Shown one piece after another: positions 1 to 9,800 of a stretch of DNA of 64,000 bases. The notes under the pieces were generated by a model. The model was not told where the DNA came from and searched no databases. It saw nothing but the letters and a program-made list of their open reading frames with translations. The position numbers and the translations under genes are program-made. This DNA comes from Azospirillum sp. TSH58 (GTDB taxonomy: Bacteria; Pseudomonadota; Alphaproteobacteria; Azospirillales; Azospirillaceae). The first letter of the stretch is position 1, and each line of letters opens with the position of its first letter. The DNA lies in NCBI RefSeq assembly GCF_003119115.1, contig NZ_CP022363.1:186001-250000 (forward strand). Reading direction: 5' to 3'.

Positions 1-607
1 CCGTGCGGCGCAGGTCCGCGGTGTAGCTGGCGACGCTGTCGACCACGTCGTTGGCCTCGTGATCGATGGAATCGACCATCGCGTCCACCGCCTGGAGCCG
101 CTCGTCGATCAGGCGGTCCCAATAGACGGACAGGGCGGCGTCGAGATCCATCAGCACCGCCGAGACCACGGCGCGCTGCATGGTCACGATGGAGCCGAGC
201 CGGCCACCGGTCAGCAGGGTCCCGCCCATGCTCTGCGCCAGGGCGGCCATGATCTCGCCCAGGATGAAGGCGTAGCCGCCGACGTACCAGCTCGGGCTCA
301 GCCCGATGCGGTGGTGGGCGATGCCCACCGCGCGCACCGACTCCTTGTAGCTGTCGTCGAAGCGGCCTTCGAACAGCCGGGTCCAGTGGGCGATCTGGGC
401 GCGCTTGGCCCCTTCGACCTGCGCCGGGTTGGCGAACAGGGCGGCCAGTTCGGGCTGCGACAACGTGCGGGCGTAGAAGCGGTCCAGAATCCCCGGAAGG
501 GCCCTGGCGATGATCGGCGACGCCTGCTGCAGGCTGCCGACCGCCTCCGGTCCCAGATCGAAATAGGCGGTCTTGGTGACGTCCAGGGCGCGCAGGGTGT
601 CCGGCAT
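1..607 (-). CDS. Globin-coupled sensor protein, N-terminal part (truncated by window edge)
   Basis: The frame is open from an ATG at 607 to the left edge, giving about 202 residues. Residues about 15-165 match the protoglobin/globin-coupled sensor fold. The stretch VGIAHHRIGLSPSWY (about 94-108) contains the likely haem-binding proximal histidine, His98. The visible C-terminal end (VDSIDHEANDVVDSVASY) looks like the start of a helical linker into an output domain that lies outside the window. In this family the globin binds haem and senses O2 and drives a methyl-accepting, cyclase or kinase output; which one cannot be seen here. The gene is divergent from the chemoreceptor at 956, so a chemotaxis output is plausible. 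No clear Shine-Dalgarno precedes the ATG, so the start is less certain than the domain. Confidence 0.85.
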   Translation of the reverse strand, partial: MPDTLRALDVTKTAYFDLGPEAVGSLQQASPIIARALPGILDRFYARTLSQPELAALFANPAQVEGAKRAQIAHWTRLFEGRFDDSYKESVRAVGIAHHRIGLSPSWYVGGYAFILGEIMAALAQSMGGTLLTGGRLGSIVTMQRAVVSAVLMDLDAALSVYWDRLIDERLQAVDAMVDSIDHEANDVVDSVASYTADLRRT

Positions 608-955
608 GGCGAATGTTTGTATTCTGTAATGAACGAGCACCAACCGATAACATCTCCGCCATACCAAAGGTATCTCTAAAAGGAATTCGCATGCGGCATG
701 CTGTCCCACTTCATGATTAACAGATGGTTTAATTTGTGCACCTCCAAAAAGGAACGCGGTCGATAAGCCTGATAATACAATCACTTTCCTCCAGGCGGGC
801 GACCAACGCCGCAACGACACCTTCACATTGCAGGGAGCCGGTGCGTCCCGAGGTTGCTAAAACTATTTGTTACAAATACGCGACAAAGGTTACGAATGCC
901 CGCCCTCCCGGTGCATCCGGGACGATCCGACGGTTTTTCAAGGAGTTTTCGGCCG
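608..955. other. Divergent intergenic region between globin sensor and chemoreceptor
   Basis: No gene is supported in these 348 bases. The region is more AT-rich than its neighbours and must carry the promoters of both divergent genes. A GCATGC-rich inverted patch lies near 690-701. I found no clear sigma-54 or EcfG-type promoter. Confidence 0.5.
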
Positions 956-2950
956 ATGAATCCCCTCCGGACGCTCAGCCTTGCGACGAAGCTGACCATT
1001 CTGTGCACGCTCGGCCTGATTGCCCTGTCCGGCGCGCTGACCTACGCGACCATCGCCAAGATCACCGCCAGCATCAGCAACGACGCTGCGGAGCGGAGGG
1101 AGCAGGCGATCACCAACTTCCGGATGCTGCTCGACCAGCGGGGGTCCGAGTACCGGCTCAAGGACGGCGCGCTCTACATCGACGATGTCAAGCTGGACGG
1201 CGCGAACGACATCGTCGACACCGTCCGCAGCGTGACCGGCGGCGTGGCCACCATCTTCCGCGGCGACACCCGCGTGGCGACCAACATCCACAACCCGGAC
1301 GGCAGCCGGGCCGTCGGGACGAAGCTGGCCCGCGGCCCGGTCTACAGCGCCGTCATCGACGGCAAGGAGCCCTTCCGCGGCGAGGCCGACATCCTGGGCG
1401 AGGCCTATTTCACCGCCTACGACCCGATCATCGACCAGAACGGCGAGGTGATCGGCGTCCTGTTCGTCGGCCTGAAGAAGAGTGTCGCGTTGCGCGTGCT
1501 GGAGGAGGTGGTTCCCAACGTCATCCAGGTGGCGGCGGTCATCACCGTCGGCATGGCCCTGGTGATGCTGCTGGTGGTCCGGCGCCAGTTCCGCACGCTG
1601 GACCAGATCCGCGGCACCATGTTCCAACTGGCCGACGAGCGCTACGAGGTGACGGTGCCCGGCCTGGACCGCCAGGACGAGATCGGTGCGATGGCCAAGA
1701 CGGTCGAGGTCTTCCGCCAGAAGGGCATCGACAACCAGCGCCTGCGCGAGGCGCAGGAGCGTGAGCGCCGCGAGGCCGAGGCCGCCAAGATCGCCGCCCT
1801 GGAATCCATGGCCCGCACGGTGGAGCAGGAAACCCGCACCGCCGTGGACCGCGTCGCCGAGCGCTCCGTCTCGATGGACAGCAACGCCCAGGCGATGGCC
1901 AGCTCCGCCGAGACCGTCTCCGCCAACTCGCAGAGCGTGGCGGCGGCGGCGGAACAGGCGCTGGGCAACGCCCAGGCCGTGGCGGCGGCCACCGACCAGC
2001 TCACCGCCTCCATCGCCGAGATCACCGGCCAGGTCACCTTCGCCAGCCAGATCTCCCGCCGCGCGGTGGAAAGCGGCCGCAAGACCGAGGACGTGGTGCT
2101 GTCCCTGTCCGAGGCCATCGGCCACATCGGGGAGGTCGCCACCTTCATCCAGGACATCGCCAGCCAGACCAACCTCCTGGCGCTGAACGCGACCATCGAG
2201 GCGGCGCGCGCCGGCGAGGCGGGCAAGGGCTTCGCCGTGGTGGCCCAGGAGGTGAAGAACCTCGCCACCCAGACCTCCAAGTCGGCGGAGGAGATTTCCC
2301 GCCAGATCACCGACCTGCAGAGCATGACCGCCGGGGCCGTCGACGCGGTGCAGGACATCGGGCGGACCATCACCGAGATCGACGGGGTCGCCAGCAGCAT
2401 CGCCAGCGCCATGGACGAGCAGGGGGCGGCGACCAGCGAGATTTCCCGCAACGTCGGCCAGACCGCCGCCGCCGCGCAGGAGGTGTCATCCCGCATCGCC
2501 CATGTGTCGGAGGAAGCGGCGGTGACCGGCAGCCGCGCCGACGAGGTGCGCCGGGTCGCGTCCGACGTGGCGGGGAGCATCGACCATCTCCGCGAGATGC
2601 TGGTGCGCGCCGTGCGCACCGCCACGCCGGAGGTGGACCGCCGCCGCGCCCCGCGCTTCGAGGTCAACCTGCCCTGCACCGTCGCCGGGGCGGTGGGATC
2701 GCTGTCGGGACAGCTCACCAACCTGTCGGAAGGCGGCGCCACCATCCGCGGCCTGGACCGGTCGCAGGTGGGCAGCCGCGGCGTGCTGACCATTCCCGGC
2801 TGCGCCGTCTCCATCCCCTTCGCGGTGCTGGGGGGCAAGGAGCAGGATCTGCATGTCCGGTTCGAGCTGACGCCGGACATCGCCGACCGGTTCTCCACGG
2901 ATGTCCAGCGCCTCACCGCCGGCCTGCGCCCGCTTCCCGCGGTCGCCTGA
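956..2950 (+). CDS. Methyl-accepting chemotaxis protein with Cache, HAMP and C-terminal PilZ domains
   Basis: This is a 664-residue transducer. TM1 spans about residues 10-32, a single-Cache-type periplasmic domain about 40-180, TM2 about 184-206, then HAMP, then the MCP signalling domain with its conserved hairpin tip ([16 protein letters not shown], about 404-419). The end, about 561-650, is a PilZ domain with RRRAPRF and LTNLSEGGA, the RxxxR and (D/N)xSxxG-type elements that bind c-di-GMP. Azospirillum Tlp1 is a known PilZ-ended chemoreceptor; this protein has the same plan, though orthology is not shown. It would couple a small-molecule ligand and c-di-GMP to flagellar control. ATG 956 is chosen because AAGGAG lies at 940-945; an upstream in-frame ATG at 854 would add a non-membrane extension. 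Confidence 0.92.
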   Translation: MNPLRTLSLATKLTILCTLGLIALSGALTYATIAKITASISNDAAERREQAITNFRMLLDQRGSEYRLKDGALYIDDVKLDGANDIVDTVRSVTGGVATIFRGDTRVATNIHNPDGSRAVGTKLARGPVYSAVIDGKEPFRGEADILGEAYFTAYDPIIDQNGEVIGVLFVGLKKSVALRVLEEVVPNVIQVAAVITVGMALVMLLVVRRQFRTLDQIRGTMFQLADERYEVTVPGLDRQDEIGAMAKTVEVFRQKGIDNQRLREAQERERREAEAAKIAALESMARTVEQETRTAVDRVAERSVSMDSNAQAMASSAETVSANSQSVAAAAEQALGNAQAVAAATDQLTASIAEITGQVTFASQISRRAVESGRKTEDVVLSLSEAIGHIGEVATFIQDIASQTNLLALNATIEAARAGEAGKGFAVVAQEVKNLATQTSKSAEEISRQITDLQSMTAGAVDAVQDIGRTITEIDGVASSIASAMDEQGAATSEISRNVGQTAAAAQEVSSRIAHVSEEAAVTGSRADEVRRVASDVAGSIDHLREMLVRAVRTATPEVDRRRAPRFEVNLPCTVAGAVGSLSGQLTNLSEGGATIRGLDRSQVGSRGVLTIPGCAVSIPFAVLGGKEQDLHVRFELTPDIADRFSTDVQRLTAGLRPLPAVA

Positions 2951-2993
2951 GGCGGATCGGGTCAAGCCCGCGGCCGATCCGCCGGGCTTGACC
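2951..2993. terminator. Interleaved inverted repeats between convergent genes
   Basis: Bases 2951-2960 pair perfectly with 2974-2983, and 2961-2970 pair perfectly with 2983-2992. The two 10-bp stems are interleaved, so they are mutually exclusive or form an H-type pseudoknot. The element starts right after the chemoreceptor stop and lies 16 bases from the end of the convergent DUF4142 gene. It has no T-run, so terminator function is inferred from position. Confidence 0.5.
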
Positions 2994-3008
2994 GCGGAAT
3001 CCCGGCCG

Positions 3009-3602
3009 CTACCGCAGTTGCGCCAGCGGGCTGCCGAGCGCGCGCAGGTCGCGCGCGTGCATCTGCAGACCGGGCAGCCATTTGGCGGCAAAGGCCCGGA
3101 TGTCCGGGTCGGTCCCACCCTGGGCCTGCGCGTTGAACAGGGCGATCGACACCTCGTGCTCGGCGATCTGCTGCTGCAGATACTGCCGGTCGAACGCGGC
3201 TCCCTGAAGCGAGGCCAACGCGTCGGCGACCGCCTGCCGGCCGGGGTCCGGGGCGGTGGGCGGCGTGACGCCCTTGGCTTGGGCGAGCCGGGCGAGATCC
3301 CGGTTGGCCTGGGTGTGGTCGGCGGCGATGCGCCGGCCGAGGTCGCGCACGGTGGCGCTGGACGCCTGCCGCTGGGCCAGCGTGCCCATCGCCACCTCGC
3401 CGAAGCCGCCATAGGCCGCCTGGGTCAGGAAGGACTGGTCCGCCACCGTCAGCGTCGAGGAGGCGCCTGACCCGGCGCTTCCCACCTGGGACGCGGAGGC
3501 ACCGGAGTTGCCCATCGGTGGCACGAGCCCCGGCTCGCTCGAGCAGGCGGCGAGCGCGAGGATGGACACGGCGGCTAGGGCCGCGGTTCGCAGCATGGGC
3601 AT
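3009..3602 (-). CDS. DUF4142 family lipoprotein
   Basis: This 197-residue protein has an N-terminal lipoprotein signal (hydrophobic core and lipobox LAAC with Cys near residue 20). A low-complexity Gly/Ser linker follows, then a four-helix DUF4142 domain (about 55-190) with the typical opening DQSFLTQAAYGGFGEVAMG and conserved helix HTQANRDLARLAQAKGV. DUF4142 proteins are exported, ferritin-like helical bundles of unknown function that are common in alphaproteobacteria. GGGAGG stands five to six bases before ATG 3602. It is monocistronic and convergent with the chemoreceptor. Role unassigned. Confidence 0.88.
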   Translation of the reverse strand: MPMLRTAALAAVSILALAACSSEPGLVPPMGNSGASASQVGSAGSGASSTLTVADQSFLTQAAYGGFGEVAMGTLAQRQASSATVRDLGRRIAADHTQANRDLARLAQAKGVTPPTAPDPGRQAVADALASLQGAAFDRQYLQQQIAEHEVSIALFNAQAQGGTDPDIRAFAAKWLPGLQMHARDLRALGSPLAQLR

Positions 3603-3902
3603 TCCGACCTCCCGTTATGCAATCTTGCGTTGGGACGCACCGGACCCCCAACAGCCTGTCGTTCTCCTTGTGCCTGGCAATGGGCGCTTTTACGGGTGCC
3701 CTGCCCACAAGGGCAGGTTGATCGGAACCATCCTCATAGGATGGACAGCCGGGGAGCGGACAGGCCTGCCCGAACGGGTGTGTCCTGGCAACCGCCTGTC
3801 CTCCCACCAAAGGAACGCAGCGGTGGCCGGCGCCATCGGGCGCCGGTCACGGGAGGGGCCGCTGCCCCTCCCGGCCGCACTGGGCATCGTCTGTCGGACG
3901 CG
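3603..3902. other. Intergenic region, cytochrome 3' end to DUF4142 promoter
   Basis: No gene is supported. The part near 3603-3700 should hold the promoter of the DUF4142 gene. The part near 3827-3872 carries two GC-rich hairpins downstream of the cytochrome gene. Confidence 0.5.
3827..3872 (-). terminator. Tandem GC-rich hairpins downstream of cytochrome c gene
   Basis: GGGAGGGG (3851-3858) pairs with CCCCTCCC (3865-3872) around a 6-base loop. CCGGCGCC (3827-3834) pairs with GGCGCCGG (3839-3846) around ATCG. Both follow the cytochrome stop codon on the minus strand by 30-75 bases. There is no T-tract, so this is a likely transcript end or 3'-stabilising structure, not a proven intrinsic terminator. 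Confidence 0.5.
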
Positions 3903-4274
3903 TCAGCTGTTCTTCTTCAGGAAGGCGATCAGGTCCTTGCGGGCCTGCTCGTTCTTCACGCCGGCAAAGGCCATCTTGTTGCCGGGGACGGTGCCCTTCG
4001 GATCGGTCAGATACTTGTCGAGATTGGCCTCGTCCCAGGTGAGCCCGGCGCCCTTCATCGCGTCGGAGTACTTGAAGCTCTCGATGGAGCCCGACGGACG
4101 GCCGACGACGCCGTGCAGGTTCGGGCCGACGCGGTTGGGGCCGCCGGCCTCGATGGTGTGGCAAGCCTTGCACTGGTTGAACACCTTCTCGCCCGCATCG
4201 GCGTCCTGCGCCGAGGCGATGCCGGGAAGGGTGGCGAACAGGCCGAAGGCCAGAACGGCAACACGACGCTTCAT
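3903..4274 (-). CDS. Small periplasmic class I c-type cytochrome
   Basis: This 123-residue precursor has a Sec signal peptide (1-22, ending GIASAQ) and one haem-attachment motif, CKACH (Cys35, Cys38, His39). A probable distal ligand Met101 sits in PGNKMAFAG, and the C-terminal helix is typical of cytochrome c2/c550-like proteins. It should be a soluble one-electron carrier in the periplasm. Its partners cannot be told because no oxidase or reductase gene is adjacent. ATG 4274 is preferred over 4295 because it gives a clean signal peptide and has GAGG eight bases upstream. Confidence 0.93.
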   Translation of the reverse strand: MKRRVAVLAFGLFATLPGIASAQDADAGEKVFNQCKACHTIEAGGPNRVGPNLHGVVGRPSGSIESFKYSDAMKGAGLTWDEANLDKYLTDPKGTVPGNKMAFAGVKNEQARKDLIAFLKKNS

Positions 4275-4568
4275 TGCGCTATCCTCGATTTCCAATGCCT
4301 AAAAGACAGGCACGACCACCCAAAGCCCGCAGGACGTCCTGCGTTCTTCGCTTTGCCATGAACAATATTCGTCGCTTCGGCGCGCGGCGACTGCCGGCCC
4401 GTTACTTCGTCTTGATCATGACAAGCGGCATGGGAAACCAGCCGCCACCTCGGCCGGCGTTTTAATCCTGGTATGCTGGCATGCACAATGCCGGGAATGG
4501 GCAGAGGGCATGCCCTGCGACAAAATGACCAACTCTTTGCGAAAATTTTTCGGGATTAAATTTCGCGG

Positions 4569-5855
4569 TCACTTCAACCGGCAATGGACCAGCGTCGTTC
4601 CGGTGGTGTTGGCCTTGTCGATGTCGGTGTCGCGCAGGTCGGCGCCCGACAGATTGCAGTTGGTCAGGTCCGCCCCGGTCAGCCGCGCGCCCCGCAGATC
4701 GGCGCCGCGGATGTCGCTGTCGGCCAATTGGGCGTTGCGCAGATTGGTCGGCCACATGCGCCCGGTGGATTCGCCGCTCGCCGACAGAAGCTCGATGGCG
4801 CGCATCACCGCGTTGCGCATCATGGCGCGGGTCAGGTCGCAGCCTTCGAAGCTGGCGCCGGACAGTTCCGAATTCTCGAAACAGGTCTCGCGCATGCGGC
4901 AGCCGGGAAACTGGGCGATCTGCAGCTTGCTGTCCCGGAAGGTCGCCCGCGTGAAGTCGCAGTTGCGGAAGATCGCCCCGCTCAGGTCGCAGCCGTCGAA
5001 ATCCGTCCCGACGAAGGCCGCGTCGGACACGTCGAACCGCTTGCCCTGCTTGCCGTTGCTGTTGATCCACCGGACATGGCCATCCAGCCCCTCCCGGATT
5101 TCCGGCGGGAAGTCCGACTGGTTGCGGTGGTAGATGGCGCCCATCATCCGCGCCTCCGCCCAGTCGGCGGTGGCCATGGCGACGTTGCGCAGTTCGGCGT
5201 CGCGCAGGTCGGCGCCCTGAAAGGTGGCGCCGGCGACGGCGGCGTTGTTCAGGATGGCGCCCTTCAGCTTCGCCATGCTGAAATCGGCGCCGCGCAGATC
5301 GGCGCCGCTGAGATTGGCGCCGAACAGTGCGGCGTTGCTGAAATCCGCCCCTTCCAGGCTGGCGCGGGTCAGGTTGGCGCCGGTCAGGTCGGCGTCGGTG
5401 AAATTCGCGTTGACCAGGACGGCTTCCCGCAGCGCCGCCTCCTGCCGGGCCTTGCGCCGGTCCTTCCACAGCACGAGCTGTCCCGGGCGCAGGTCCGCGC
5501 GTTCGAACAGGGTGTTGCGCAGGCACGCCTTGGTGAAGTTGGCCCCGCGCATGTCCGCCCCGACCAGCGAGGCCTCCCGCAGGTCGGCGGACACGAAGCT
5601 GGCGCCGAACAGATCCGCCCCATCGAAATTGCAGCGCCGGAGAACGCTGCGCCGGAAATTCGCTCCGGTCAGGATGGCGTCCGACAGAGCCAGCCCCGAC
5701 AGGTCGAAGCCGGTCAGGTCCGCCGCCTTCATCTGAAGACGCAGGCCGTTCGGGCGCGCCGCCAGATAGAGCCGGTGGGCTCGGATGGCCTGCGCCAGAT
5801 CCTCCAGGCTCAGCTCCGCTCCATCGCCCGGCCCGTTTGTCGGGGCAACGCTCAT
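4569..5855 (-). CDS. Pentapeptide-repeat protein
   Basis: A protein of about 428 residues made largely of A(D/N)LxG/x pentapeptide repeats, which fold as a right-handed quadrilateral beta-helix. The repeats come in three tracts. The first break is a charged insert (LVLWKDRRKARQEAALR). The second carries YHRNQSDFPPEIREGLDGH and INSNGKQGKRFDV, with conserved Trp and Tyr residues. About 20 residues of non-repeat N-terminus precede a short helical segment (LEDLAQAIRAHRLYL). No signal peptide or membrane span is seen, so it is probably cytoplasmic. Pentapeptide proteins have varied roles and none is assigned here. ATG 5855 is chosen as the start of conserved-looking sequence; the frame stays open upstream to 6005, but that part is AT-rich and looks non-coding. 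Confidence 0.85.
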   Translation of the reverse strand: MSVAPTNGPGDGAELSLEDLAQAIRAHRLYLAARPNGLRLQMKAADLTGFDLSGLALSDAILTGANFRRSVLRRCNFDGADLFGASFVSADLREASLVGADMRGANFTKACLRNTLFERADLRPGQLVLWKDRRKARQEAALREAVLVNANFTDADLTGANLTRASLEGADFSNAALFGANLSGADLRGADFSMAKLKGAILNNAAVAGATFQGADLRDAELRNVAMATADWAEARMMGAIYHRNQSDFPPEIREGLDGHVRWINSNGKQGKRFDVSDAAFVGTDFDGCDLSGAIFRNCDFTRATFRDSKLQIAQFPGCRMRETCFENSELSGASFEGCDLTRAMMRNAVMRAIELLSASGESTGRMWPTNLRNAQLADSDIRGADLRGARLTGADLTNCNLSGADLRDTDIDKANTTGTTLVHCRLK

Positions 5856-6282
5856 CCCGGTCCCCAGCACCCCAATGGTCGACTCCACGCCCGCCTCGTG
5901 GACAGAAACAAGCTTACGCGTAAAATTGCTTGAAAAATTGTTAAGAAGTCCGCACATCGCGACATGGCAGCCGCGCATTTGCGCCGTGTATTTCAATCGA
6001 CGCAAAGCAAAGACGCCCCAAACGCTCCCGATTCGTGCTATTCCACATCGAGGCTAAGGAATAGGCGCGCCCTCTTTTGGAGAGCGCTCACTCTATTGGG
6101 CATAACCTGTAGGGGGTATTTGACCTTTTCTCCCTTAATTGCCTCACCCCTCCGTGCTACTCGTCCCGGTCAGCTTCGCCGGTATCCGACGTCTCCGCTC
6201 GGGTTCCGGCGGCGGGCAGGATGGGCGTCTCACCAGCGCCGTCCCGGCACCGCAGCCGGCAGAACGACAAGAGGGATAAGGG
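5856..6282. other. Divergent intergenic region, pentapeptide protein / response regulator
   Basis: About 430 bases without a supported gene. Bases 5920-6140 are markedly AT-richer than the flanks and presumably carry both divergent promoters. No terminator or RNA gene is evident. Confidence 0.5.
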
Positions 6283-6714
6283 ATGACCAACCCGATCAAC
6301 AGGTCACCACGGGCCGGGGCGGACGGGACCGCACCCGCCGCAGCCGCCCCCGTGCGGGTCCTGGTCGTCGAGGATGAGACGATCGTCGCCATGTATCTGA
6401 CCGATATGCTGGAGGAGCTGTCCTACGAGGTCTGCGGCGTCGCCGCCAACGCCGCCGACGCGCTGAAGATCGCGGAGCGGGAGCGCCCCGCCCTGGCCCT
6501 GGTGGACATCGGCCTCGCCGGTCCGCAGGACGGCATCGAGACCGCGCAGGCGCTGCGCGAGCGCTTCGCCGTGGGCAGCATCTTCATGTCCGGGGCCAGC
6601 GATCCCGTCCTGCTGGAGCGCGCCCGCGCCGCCGGCCCGCACGGCTTCATCCAGAAGCCCTACGACGAGCGCCAGCTGAAGACCCTGCTCAACAACGCCG
6701 CCCCCCGGCATTAG
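6283..6714 (+). CDS. Single-domain response regulator (CheY-like receiver)
   Basis: 143 residues. A 23-residue Ala/Pro-rich N-terminus leads into one receiver domain. The acidic pocket is at Glu30/Asp31, the phospho-acceptor Asp75 is in LALVDIGLAGP, Ser103 is the Thr/Ser switch and Lys125 is in FIQKPYD. No output domain is present, so it acts as a phosphate relay or protein-interaction module. Receivers of this subtype (VDIGL core) commonly pair with hybrid kinases. The multi-HAMP kinase begins 140 bases downstream on the same strand, so it is the natural partner candidate. A purine-rich GAGGGATAAGGG precedes the ATG. Confidence 0.9.
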   Translation: MTNPINRSPRAGADGTAPAAAAPVRVLVVEDETIVAMYLTDMLEELSYEVCGVAANAADALKIAERERPALALVDIGLAGPQDGIETAQALRERFAVGSIFMSGASDPVLLERARAAGPHGFIQKPYDERQLKTLLNNAAPRH

Positions 6715-6854
6715 CTCCCGCCGCCTTCCGCTTGCCGTCCCATGGCTGCGCCGCTCCGGCGCGCGGCCATTCCGGCGTTCCGCCGGGCGCGCGCCGACCG
6801 TGCGCAAGGGGACAACCGAGACACAGGCCTGGACTTCTTAGGGACCATCGCGTC

Positions 6855-9800
6855 ATGACGATGACGGACGCTCACGACCGGCTTTCCCCACAACTTCTCC
6901 TGCGCGCGCTGCGCCAGTTCCGCAAGGGCGACTTCTCCGTGCGCCTGCCGCTGGACCTGGACGGGCTGGACGGCGAGATCGCCGCCGCCTTCAACGACGT
7001 GGTGGAGATGAACGAAGCCCTGGTGGAGGACGTCGGCCGGGTCAGCGTCGCCATCGGCAAGGAGGGCCGTATCGGCCAGCGCGTCCGCCTGCCCACCGCG
7101 TCGGGCGGCTGGGGCGCCTGCGTGGACAGCGTCAACGCCATGGTGACCGACCTGACGCAGCCGACCCAGGAGATGGCCCGCGTCATCGGCGCGGTCGCCA
7201 AGGGCGACCTGTCGCAGTCCATGCCGCTGGAGGTCGACGGGCGCCCGCTCCAGGGCGAATTCCTGCACACCGCCCGGACGGTCAACCGGATGGTCGAGCA
7301 GCTCGTCACCGTGACGGCGGAGCTGACCCGGGTGGCGCGCGAGGTCGGCATCGAGGGCAAGCTGGGCGAGCAGGCCCAGGTGAAGGACGTCGCCGGCACC
7401 TGGAAGGACCTCACCGACAACGTCAATCTGATGGCCGCCAACCTGACGGCCCAGGTGCGCAACATCGCCGACGTCACCACGGCGGTGGCGAAGGGCGACC
7501 TGTCGCGCAAGATCACCGTCGATGTGAAGGGCGAAATCCGCGAGCTGAAGGACACCATCAACACGATGGTCGACCAGCTCAACAGCTTCGCCAGCGAGGT
7601 CACCCGCGTCGCCCGCGAGGTCGGCAGCGAGGGCAAGTTGGGCGGGCAGGCCCAGGTGAAGGGGGTCGCCGGCACCTGGAAGGACCTTACCGACAACGTC
7701 AACCTGCTGACCGGCAACCTGACCAATCAGGTGCGCAACATCGCCGACGTGACCACGGCGGTGGCCAACGGCGACCTGTCGCGCAAGATCACCGTGGACG
7801 TGAAGGGCGAGATCCGCGAGCTGAAGGACACCATCAACACGATGGTCGACCAGCTCAACAGCTTCGCCTCGGAAGTCACCCGCGTGGCGCGCGAGGTCGG
7901 CACCGAAGGCAAGCTGGGCGGGCAGGCCCAGGTGAAGGGGGTCGCCGGCACCTGGAAGGACCTCACCGACAACGTCAACGCGATGGCGACCAACCTGACC
8001 AGTCAGGTCCGCAACATCGCGGAGGTCACCACGGCGGTGGCGAAGGGCGACCTGTCGCGCAAGATCACCGTGGACGTGAAGGGCGAAATCCGCGAGCTGA
8101 AGGACACCATCAACACGATGGTCGATCAGCTCAACAGCTTCGCTTCGGAAGTCACCCGCGTGGCGCGCGAGGTCGGCAGCGAGGGCAAGTTGGGCGGGCA
8201 GGCCCAGGTGAAGGGGGTCGCCGGCACCTGGAAGGACCTTACCGACAACGTCAACCTGCTGACCGGCAACCTGACCAATCAGGTGCGCAACATCGCCGAC
8301 GTGACCACGGCGGTGGCCAACGGCGACCTGTCGCGCAAGATCACCGTCGACGTGAAGGGCGAGATCCTGGAGCTGAAGGACACCATCAACACGATGGTCG
8401 ACCAGCTCAACAGCTTCGCCAGCGAGGTCACCCGCGTGGCGCGCGAGGTCGGCACCGAAGGCAAGCTCGGCGGTCAGGCCCAGGTGAAGGGGGTCGCCGG
8501 CACCTGGAAGGACCTCACCGACAACGTCAACATGATGGCCGCCAACCTGACCGGTCAGGTGCGCGGCATCGCCGAGGTCGTGACGGCGGTCGCCGAGGGC
8601 AACCTGAAGCGCAAGCTCACCGTGGCGGCGCGCGGCGAGATCGCGGCGCTGGCCGACACCATCAACGGCGTGATCGAGACGCTGGCGATCTTCGCCGATC
8701 AGGTCACCAACGTGGCGCGCGAGGTCGGCATCGAAGGCAAGCTGGGCGGTCAGGCCAAGGTGCCCGGCGCCACCGGCGTGTGGGGCGATCTGACCGACAA
8801 CGTGAACCAGCTCGCCGCCAACCTGACCACCCAGGTGCGCGCCATCGCCGAGGTGGCGACCGCGGTGACCAAGGGCGACCTCACCCGCTCCATCGCCGTG
8901 GAGGCGTCGGGCGAGGTGGCGGCGCTGAAGGACAACATCAACGAGATGATCCGCAATCTGCGCGACACGACGCAGAAGAACGCGGAACAGGACTGGCTGA
9001 AGACCAACATCGCCAAGTTCACCCGGATGCTCCAGGGCGAGCGCGATCTGGTCACCGTCACCAACATGATCCTGTCGGAAATCGCGCCGCTGGTGAACGC
9101 CCAGCACGGCGTCTTCTACGTCACCAGCCGCGAGGGCGACGAGCCGGTCCTCGATCTGGTCGCCAGCTACGCCCTGAAGGAGCGCGACGGGCTGGGCGCC
9201 CGCTTCACGCTGAAGCAGGGACTGGTCGGCCAGTGCGCCCACGAGAAGAAGCCGATCCTGCTGACCAACGTGCCGAAGGACTATGTGCGGATCAGCTCCG
9301 GCCTCGGCGAGGCGGCGCCGCTGAACATCATCGTCCTGCCCGTGCTGTTCGAAAACGAGGTGAACGCCGTGCTGGAGCTGGCCTCCTTCGGCCATTTCAG
9401 CGAGACGCACCGCTCCTTCCTGGAGCAGCTGACGGAAAGCATCGGGATCGTCCTCAACACCATCGCCACCAACATGCGGACCGAAGGGCTGCTCAAGCAG
9501 TCGCAGCGCCTGACCGCCGAGTTGCAGAGCCAGCAGGAGGAGCTGAAGACTACCAACGAGCGGCTGGAGCAGCAGGCCGCCTCGCTCCGCCAGTCGGAGG
9601 AGCTGCTGATGGCCCAGCAGGAGAAGCTGCGCCAGACCAACGAGGCGCTGGAGGAGAAGGCGGAACAGCTCTCCCTCACCTCCAAATACAAGTCGCAGTT
9701 CCTGGCGAACATGAGCCACGAGCTGCGCACCCCGCTGAACAGCCTGCTCATCCTGTCCAAGCTGCTGTCCGACAACGGCGACCACAACCTGACCCCCCGG

